Shown in pieces: positions 5,059 through 10,235 of a DNA stretch of 10,235 bases. The translations under genes were made by a program, and so were the position numbers. Below the pieces are notes generated by a model, which worked only from the letters and a program-made list of their open reading frames with translations, was not told where the DNA came from and searched no databases. Location of the stretch: contig CAZCFZ010000124.1 in NCBI GenBank assembly GCA_964498065.1, positions 1 to 10,235 of the forward strand. Direction: 5' to 3'. Numbering within the stretch: the stretch's first letter is position 1; every line of letters starts with the position of its first letter. Source of the DNA: FEN-1297 sp964498065. GTDB taxonomy: Bacteria > Bacteroidota > Ignavibacteria > Ignavibacteriales > Ignavibacteriaceae.

Positions 5059-6384
5059 ATGGAACATCTAGTTATCATCGGCAACGGCATTGCAGGCGTT
5101 ACCTGTGCCAGGCACGTTCGTAAACACAGCGATATGAGGATAACAATAATATCGAATGAGAGTGAACATTTTTTCTCAAGAACTGCTTTAATGTACGTTT
5201 ATATGGGCCATATGAAATGGGAAAACTTAAAACCGTATGAGGATTGGTTCTGGAGGAAAAATAAAATTGATTTGATCAACGCTTCTGTAACTTCTATTGA
5301 TACAGATAATAAAAAATTAAAATTAGAAAATGGTTCTAATGTAGAGTACGATAAACTGGTAATTGCAACCGGGTCTCAGACTAACAAATTCGGCTGGCCT
5401 GGCCAAGAGCTTAAAGGTGTACAAGGGCTTTATTCAAAACAGGACATAGAATTACTTGAAGAGAATTCGAAGAATGTTAGGCATGCTGTAATTGTCGGCG
5501 GCGGACTAATCGGAATTGAATTTGGCGAAATGCTTCATACAAGGAATATTCATGTTACATTTTTAGTTAGAGAAGATTTTTACTGGGGAAATATACTTCC
5601 GCCGGAAGAAGCTTCAATTGTAAGTCGGCATATTATTGAACACGGTTTGGATTTAAAATTAAGCACTCAATTAAAAGAAATTTTGCCGGATGAAAACGGA
5701 AGAGTAAGATCAATAATTACTGATAAAGGTGAAGAAATCCCTTGCCAATTAGTAGGCTTGACTCCTGGTGTTCATCCCAATATTGAACTTGTAAAAAATT
5801 CTAAAATTGAAACCGGAAGAGGAGTGCTGGTGAATGAATATTTAGAAACAAATATTCGGGATGTTTATTCTGCCGGTGACTGTGCAGAAATAAAAACTGC
5901 TGCTGCCGGGCAGAAAAACATTGTTGAGCAATTATGGTACACCGGTAAAATGCAGGCTGAGGTTTTAGCGCAGAATATTTTAGGTAAAAAAACAAAATAT
6001 GATAGAGGTGTTTGGTTTAACTCTGCAAAGTTTTTTGATATCGAATATCAAACCTATGGCTTTGTTGCAAATAGTCCGCGAGATGGTGAAGAATCATTTT
6101 ACTGGGAACATCATTCGGGTAAAAAGTGTCTGCGCATCGTTTATTCAACTAAAGAAAGAAATGTTACAGGATTCAATGTATTTGGAATTAGGTTGAGGCA
6201 CAAAGTCTGTGAAAGCTGGATTAAAGAAAAGAAAACAATAGAATACGTAATGCAAAATTTAAGAGATGCAAATTTTGATCCTGAGTTTTATGCTCATCAT
6301 GAAGAAGAAATCATAGACAAATTCAATAAAGAAAATCCTTTTAATATTGTTGTGCTTAAAAAGAAAAAGTCCTTTGTATTTTAA
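5059..6384 (+). CDS. NAD(P)/FAD-dependent oxidoreductase (pyridine nucleotide-disulphide oxidoreductase fold)
   Basis: Cytoplasmic flavoprotein of 441 residues. The FAD-binding motif is GNGIAG (8-13), ATGS is at 103-106, the NAD(P)-binding motif is GGGLIG (147-152), and the second FAD contact is AGDCAE (272-277). This order is that of the NirB/rubredoxin-reductase-like Pyr_redox_2 group. No CxxxxC redox disulphide is present near the flavin, and the nitrite reductase Fe-S/sirohaem domains of NirB are absent, so electrons probably pass to a protein partner. About 110 residues follow the core, ending in charged helices; their role is unknown. SD AAAGGAAG lies just before the ATG. The next gene, 172 bp on, encodes a membrane 4Fe-4S protein, the likely partner. 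Confidence 0.85.
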   Translation: MEHLVIIGNGIAGVTCARHVRKHSDMRITIISNESEHFFSRTALMYVYMGHMKWENLKPYEDWFWRKNKIDLINASVTSIDTDNKKLKLENGSNVEYDKLVIATGSQTNKFGWPGQELKGVQGLYSKQDIELLEENSKNVRHAVIVGGGLIGIEFGEMLHTRNIHVTFLVREDFYWGNILPPEEASIVSRHIIEHGLDLKLSTQLKEILPDENGRVRSIITDKGEEIPCQLVGLTPGVHPNIELVKNSKIETGRGVLVNEYLETNIRDVYSAGDCAEIKTAAAGQKNIVEQLWYTGKMQAEVLAQNILGKKTKYDRGVWFNSAKFFDIEYQTYGFVANSPRDGEESFYWEHHSGKKCLRIVYSTKERNVTGFNVFGIRLRHKVCESWIKEKKTIEYVMQNLRDANFDPEFYAHHEEEIIDKFNKENPFNIVVLKKKKSFVF

Positions 6385-6385
6385 T

Positions 6386-6423
6386 TTAACGTCATGGTTC
6401 GACTCCGCTCACCATGACGTTAA
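6386..6423. repeat. Hairpin repeat after the FAD gene (possible terminator-like stem-loop)
   Basis: TTAACGTCATGGT (6386-6398) and ACCATGACGTTAA (6411-6423) form a perfect 13-bp stem around a 12-nt loop TCGACTCCGCTC, starting 1 bp after the stop codon. The loop is the inverted GAGCGGAGTCGA core found at 757-768. There is no U-tract, so it is more likely a REP-like repeat that may stabilise the mRNA 3' end than an intrinsic terminator. Confidence 0.7.
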
Positions 6424-6462
6424 TTGATTAGTTAATATGGTAAATGTTAAAAATTAATAATT

Positions 6463-6487
6463 TCATCCCGAGCGAAGTCGAGGGATA
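6463..6487. repeat. Second dispersed hairpin repeat before the 4Fe-4S gene
   Basis: ATCCC (6465-6469), core GAGCGAAGTCGA (6470-6481), GGGAT (6482-6486). It has the same core as the elements at 748-816 and 6386-6423, with a short 5-bp stem. It sits between the FAD and Fe-S genes, about 70 bp before the next ATG. Confidence 0.6.
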
Positions 6488-6556
6488 ATACGGCTGAATT
6501 CAATATTAAAAAAACAGAACGTAAACGAAAACAATTAAAATATTTTCATAAAAATT

Positions 6557-7876
6557 ATGACACCAATTCAAATTGAACCATATCAGATCTATACTGATAA
6601 AAAAGAAATTGAAACTATTAAGAAATTAGGATTGACTTCTCTAAGTGTAGGATTATTCTTTTTCCTAATCAGTTTAACCGGAATTTCAAACAGCAGGCCT
6701 TTGCTTTTTTTCTTTTTAAGTTTTGGTTTGACGATTATTGGTGCGCTTACTTATTTCATCCCTCAAATTAAAGAAGCGCCGGCCGGCATAAAAAACAACA
6801 GAATCTTTTTCAGTAAAATTACATACCGGGGTGCGCCTGCCTGGATACTGGGGATATTGTTTACTGCCTTTTACATTGTACTTTACTGGTATCCGTCGTA
6901 CATAGAAAACTGGGTTGCTCTCGTTAATCCATTAAGCTATTGGCTTAAAGGTAAGGCAGCTGATAGATGGTTTTTATACGGATCATTTTATACTGCAGCC
7001 GTTATTGTTATGGGTATAAGAATGATGATAAAGTACAGGCATAACAGATACCAAATTATCAGAACATTGTCTGTAAGTTTTTTCCAGCTTGGATTTTCAT
7101 TTCTTATTCCGGCTTTCCTTGTAAGATTGAATAAACCGGAATTTTATTTTAATTACTTCTGGCCATTAAAATATCAATACCTTTTCCCAAGCGAAATAAG
7201 TTATCTAACTTCTAACAATGCAGCCCTCGGATATTTTATGGCTTTCTGGGGAGCAATTATGATTGTAATTGTCACTCCAATTCTTACCTACTTCTTCGGA
7301 AAACGGTGGTACTGCTCGTGGGTTTGCGGATGCGGTGCATTAGCTGAAACAGCAGGTGACCCTTTTAGACAGAATTCTGACAAGTCGCTTAAAGCATGGA
7401 AGTTTGAAAGATGGTCGATTCATTCAGTGTTAGTTTTTATTGTTTTAACAACCGGACTTTTATGGCTGAACTCTGCCTTCAAAGGAGAAATACTTGGTTC
7501 GTTGTCAAATGGATTTTCCGAAGCTTACGGTTTTATTATAGGTGCGGTATTTTCCGGAGTAATCGGAGTTGGTTTTTATCCTATTTTCGGCAGCAGAGTC
7601 TGGTGCCGGTTTGGCTGTCCGATGGCAGCTATTCTCGGAATACTTCAAAAGAAATTTTCACGATTCAGAATTACCACCAACGGCGATCAATGTATTTCAT
7701 GCGGCAATTGTTCAACTTACTGCGAGATGGGTATTGATGTAAGATGGTATGCGCAGCGCGGACAGAATATAATCCGTTCTTCATGTGTTGGATGCGGGGT
7801 ATGTGCGGCTGTTTGTCCCAGAGGAGTATTGAAGCTTGAAAATCTTCCAATGGAAAACAGATATAATAGAGATTAA
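6557..7876 (+). CDS. Polytopic membrane 4Fe-4S protein (NapH/Fer4_5-type polyferredoxin)
   Basis: 439 residues with about eight hydrophobic segments spread over residues 25-345. Two membrane-proximal Cys motifs of the Fer4_5 type are present: C253-SWV-C257-G-C259, then C350-RFG-C354-P. A C-terminal ferredoxin domain holds two complete CxxCxxCxxxC sets (Cys379/382/385/389 and Cys410/413/416/420), each able to bind a 4Fe-4S cluster. The architecture is that of NapH/CcoG/NosR-like proteins, which carry electrons between the quinone pool or cytoplasmic donors and a redox enzyme. With the flavoprotein gene just upstream, NAD(P)H-driven electron transfer to the membrane is the likely role; the final acceptor is not in the window. 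SD is poor. It converges with the next gene across 7 bp. Confidence 0.85.
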   Translation: MTPIQIEPYQIYTDKKEIETIKKLGLTSLSVGLFFFLISLTGISNSRPLLFFFLSFGLTIIGALTYFIPQIKEAPAGIKNNRIFFSKITYRGAPAWILGILFTAFYIVLYWYPSYIENWVALVNPLSYWLKGKAADRWFLYGSFYTAAVIVMGIRMMIKYRHNRYQIIRTLSVSFFQLGFSFLIPAFLVRLNKPEFYFNYFWPLKYQYLFPSEISYLTSNNAALGYFMAFWGAIMIVIVTPILTYFFGKRWYCSWVCGCGALAETAGDPFRQNSDKSLKAWKFERWSIHSVLVFIVLTTGLLWLNSAFKGEILGSLSNGFSEAYGFIIGAVFSGVIGVGFYPIFGSRVWCRFGCPMAAILGILQKKFSRFRITTNGDQCISCGNCSTYCEMGIDVRWYAQRGQNIIRSSCVGCGVCAAVCPRGVLKLENLPMENRYNRD

Positions 7877-7883
7877 CTCATAA

Positions 7884-10013
7884 TTATTTTAGCAATACAA
7901 ATTTCTTTGTCACACTAAAATTTCCTGTCTGCATTCTGTAAAAATAAATACCGCTAGGCAGCGATTTATTATCCGCATTAAAACTAATGCTATAATTTCC
8001 GGCAGCTTTTTCTTCGTTTACAAGTGTAAATATTTCATTGCCCAGAATATCGTATACTTTAATTGTTACAAAGCTTTTCGAAGGTAAAGAATAATTTATA
8101 TTTGTTACAGGATTAAAAGGATTGGGATAGTTTTGATACAGCTTGAACGATACGGGTAAATTTTGGCTACTTTCATTTACATCAGTAATCAATTCCCTTT
8201 TAAATACTCCTGCACCATAGGTACCGGTATAAATGTTATCGCTTTTATCAAAAGTAATTGATCTCACGTCCAAATTAGAAAGTCCGTCATTTAATCCTGT
8301 CCAATTAGCACCGTTATTCACGGAATGAAAAACGCCCTTTTTTGTTCCTATAAATATTCCTTTCTCAGGTACAGATTCTATAGTTTGAACGGAATCGTTT
8401 GAAATTTCCAGGTTCATTGGCTGCCAGCTTTTACCCGTATCTGAAGATACGAAAATTCCATTACCGGCGGTTCCTGCAAAAAAAGTTCCATTTACAATAT
8501 TGACAGAAAGAAGCGAATGATTGGTGATGCCGTTATTATGAATCTGCCAGGTTTTTCCTTCATTTGTAGAAATGTACGCTCCTGTATTAGTAGCGGCAAT
8601 AAGCAAATCCGGTGGGGAAGAAACAACATCCACAATATTTGAATTCCCGATTCCATTTGAAATCATATGCCAGCTTTTTGCATTATCGGACGAACGGAAT
8701 AATCCTATACCATTAACAGCAAAAAGATTTCCTGAACTGTCAATCTTTAATGATGTGACATTTGAATCTAAAATCCCGTTTTCCGATCTTATCCAAGAAT
8801 CACCATTATCTATGGAAGTGTAAATACCTGCTTCACCAATTACACTTGCGAAAAGTTGATTCTTCTTGTTTATTACTACACCTGAAGTATATCTATTGGG
8901 AATTCCATTATTAAGTTGTCTCCAAGTTTCCCCTTTGTTTGTAGTTCGAAATAACCCTGCGCCCGTTGTTGCTGCAAAGATGTTACCGTTAGGTGTTGTT
9001 ATAACGGCTTGAACATCACTTCTGGCTATTCCACCGCTGCTGAAAATCCAGTTTGAACCATCGTCGGAAGTTTTAAAAACTCCTGTTCCGGCCGATCCAA
9101 CATAAATATTTCCGTTTGAATCTGCAGCAATACAATTTATCCATAAATCAGTAATTCCGGAATCTGCTTTTTCCCAAGTGATGCCATTATCCGTCGAACG
9201 CTCAACTCCTAAAAAAGCATAACTTCCTGCAAACATTTTTCCATTCGGTGTGATTACAAAAGAACTTACATTATTAATAGTATTAATAGGAATCCAGGTA
9301 GTTCCATTATTCTGAAGAGAAAAAATTTTATTGTTGGCCATTACATATGTATTACCCTCATGATCAAAACAAATTTTACCAAAATTTCTCCTTGATGCTC
9401 CGGCAGTTAATGTATCTATTCCGGTATCTATTAACTCCCAGTTTAATCCGTCATCAGTAGATTTATAAATGTCGTTTGTTGAAGTTAAGAAAACAGTGCT
9501 TTCCGAATCGTAATATTCCGATTCAATTTCGGTGGTTTGGATTCCGTTAATAATTGTAGTCCAGTTTTTTCCTGAATCCGTAGACCTTAATAATTTGTAA
9601 GAAGACCCAGCCAAGATAGTTCCCTTTGAGGTGACCGAAATACAATTAACGTCAATATTGGAAATCATAGTCCAGTTTATACCGTTGTTTGAAGACATAT
9701 ACAAGCCGGAATTAGTACCTAAATAAATTTTTCCATCAGCAGAAAAAGCAAAATAACCAGAATAATTATTTAAATTTTCATCTAAAGGTGACCATGATTT
9801 CCCTTCGTCTGTAGAAAGAAATATTCTGTTTCTTACTGAAGGAGGAAATAAGTCCCAGTCCTGTAAAGTAGCAAACAAGCAGCCGTTTGTACTTACATCA
9901 ATTGATATAACATTTCCTCCGAAGGGGCCGTTTGTTTGGACCCATTGAGCTTTGATTTCATGTATAATTGAAAAAAGAAATGCTACTAACAGCAAAAATT
10001 TAATTTTATACAT
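7884..10013 (-). CDS. Secreted beta-propeller-type repeat protein with T9SS sorting domain
   Basis: Export signal MYKIKFLLLVAFLFSIIHE with cleavage probable after IKA. The body holds about 13 copies of an S-x-D-x-G-x-x-W motif (e.g. STDEGKSW, STDSGKNW, SSDTGKSW), one per 40-50 residues, as in BNR/sortilin-like or HCF136-like propellers; this many repeats suggests two propellers. The last ~88 residues form a type A T9SS C-terminal domain: YQNYPNPFNP, then INYSLP, VYDILG, GIYFYRM and FVLLK at the end. The protein is therefore exported by Sec, then by T9SS to the cell surface or outside. Ligand unknown. The ATG at 10011-10013 is preferred because GGGGG lies just upstream and the signal peptide starts there; ATGs at 10026-10028 or 10023-10025 would add four or five residues without an SD. 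Confidence 0.9.
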   Translation of the reverse strand: MYKIKFLLLVAFLFSIIHEIKAQWVQTNGPFGGNVISIDVSTNGCLFATLQDWDLFPPSVRNRIFLSTDEGKSWSPLDENLNNYSGYFAFSADGKIYLGTNSGLYMSSNNGINWTMISNIDVNCISVTSKGTILAGSSYKLLRSTDSGKNWTTIINGIQTTEIESEYYDSESTVFLTSTNDIYKSTDDGLNWELIDTGIDTLTAGASRRNFGKICFDHEGNTYVMANNKIFSLQNNGTTWIPINTINNVSSFVITPNGKMFAGSYAFLGVERSTDNGITWEKADSGITDLWINCIAADSNGNIYVGSAGTGVFKTSDDGSNWIFSSGGIARSDVQAVITTPNGNIFAATTGAGLFRTTNKGETWRQLNNGIPNRYTSGVVINKKNQLFASVIGEAGIYTSIDNGDSWIRSENGILDSNVTSLKIDSSGNLFAVNGIGLFRSSDNAKSWHMISNGIGNSNIVDVVSSPPDLLIAATNTGAYISTNEGKTWQIHNNGITNHSLLSVNIVNGTFFAGTAGNGIFVSSDTGKSWQPMNLEISNDSVQTIESVPEKGIFIGTKKGVFHSVNNGANWTGLNDGLSNLDVRSITFDKSDNIYTGTYGAGVFKRELITDVNESSQNLPVSFKLYQNYPNPFNPVTNINYSLPSKSFVTIKVYDILGNEIFTLVNEEKAAGNYSISFNADNKSLPSGIYFYRMQTGNFSVTKKFVLLK

Positions 10014-10047
10014 TAGTACCCCCATCATGTAAATTGATAAAAACGGA

Positions 10048-10069
10048 GTTAAATATGCAAGTTAAATAT
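10048..10069 (-). repeat. Short direct repeat upstream of the T9SS protein gene
   Basis: GTTAAATAT occurs at 10048-10056 and 10061-10069, 13 bp apart, in the leader or promoter region of the minus-strand gene. It could be a regulator site, but the sequence is AT-rich and chance is likely. Confidence 0.2.
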
Positions 10070-10188
10070 TTATATTTTGATATTATTTATTTGCTTGTCT
10101 ATTCCTAAATTTAAAAATTTTAACTAAAGCTGGTTATTTTTAAAAATAAAAGCAAGGGCTTTATCACTGCATTCAAATAGCTGTAATA

Positions 10189-10230
10189 ACTCCATAGAAA
10201 TGACATAGATTCGACTCAATAGAAATGTCA
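10189..10230. repeat. Direct repeat pair at the right edge
   Basis: ACTCCATAGAAATGACA (10189-10205) and ACTCAATAGAAATGTCA (10214-10230) match at 15 of 17 positions, with start-to-start spacing of 25 bp. No gene lies in 10014-10235. The pair may be the edge of an insertion sequence or a repeat family continuing beyond the window; this cannot be decided here. Confidence 0.4.
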
Positions 10231-10235
10231 GTAAA

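Noticed and set aside
6391..6420. GGTTCGACTCC followed by ACCA looks like a tRNA T-arm and 3' end
   Set aside because: The flanks pair with each other as one 13-bp hairpin; there is no acceptor, D or anticodon arm upstream. It is explained as a dispersed repeat whose core recurs elsewhere in the window.
7411..7737. 108-codon plus-strand ORF overlapping the 4Fe-4S gene
   Set aside because: It is an out-of-frame shadow of a gene with strong family motifs and has no recognisable domain of its own. The same applies to the ORFs opposite the transporter, phosphoesterase-like, FAD and T9SS genes.

Overview
The window looks like chromosome from a Bacteroidota/Chlorobi-group bacterium, most likely Ignavibacteria-like. 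The clearest marker is the C-terminal type IX secretion (T9SS) sorting domain of the last gene, with its YQNYPNPFNP motif and terminal FVLLK. AT-rich spacers, often weak Shine-Dalgarno (SD) signals and dispersed GAGCGRAGTCGA hairpin repeats fit that group. This placement is inference from protein style, not from a marker gene.

Layout. (1) 1-420, minus strand: the 5' part of a DUF4395 membrane protein runs off the left edge. It is preceded by an intrinsic terminator and, before that, a 43-codon Cys-rich ORF too short for ordinary gene calling. Together they look like a cysteine-responsive attenuator. (2) 420-930: gene-free AT-rich DNA with duplicated motifs and a long imperfect inverted repeat. 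(3) 931-1155, minus: a small GDCCVxC zinc-ribbon-like protein. (4) 1381-4930, plus: a sodium:solute symporter, a GxxExxY gene in a 485-bp cassette bounded by inverted repeats, a radical SAM protein, and a metallophosphoesterase-fold protein whose start overlaps the radical SAM stop by 8 bp. (5) 5059-7876, plus: an NAD(P)/FAD oxidoreductase and a polytopic NapH-like 4Fe-4S protein. (6) 7884-10013, minus: a secreted beta-propeller-type protein with a T9SS tail, convergent with the Fe-S gene. (7) 10014-10235: no gene; a direct repeat pair sits at the right edge.

How the genes may work together. Transporter, radical SAM protein and phosphoesterase-like protein form a compact set suited to taking up and modifying a small molecule, but the substrate is not visible. 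The GxxExxY cassette sits inside this set, and its left repeat supplies the last residues and stop codon of the transporter. The phosphoesterase-like protein has lost all three terminal ligands of metal site 1 but keeps the site 2 ligands. The FAD and Fe-S proteins form a plausible NAD(P)H-to-membrane electron transfer pair.

Most worth following up: the Cys-rich leader/attenuator, the phosphoesterase with a selectively lost metal site, and the cassette insertion at the transporter end.
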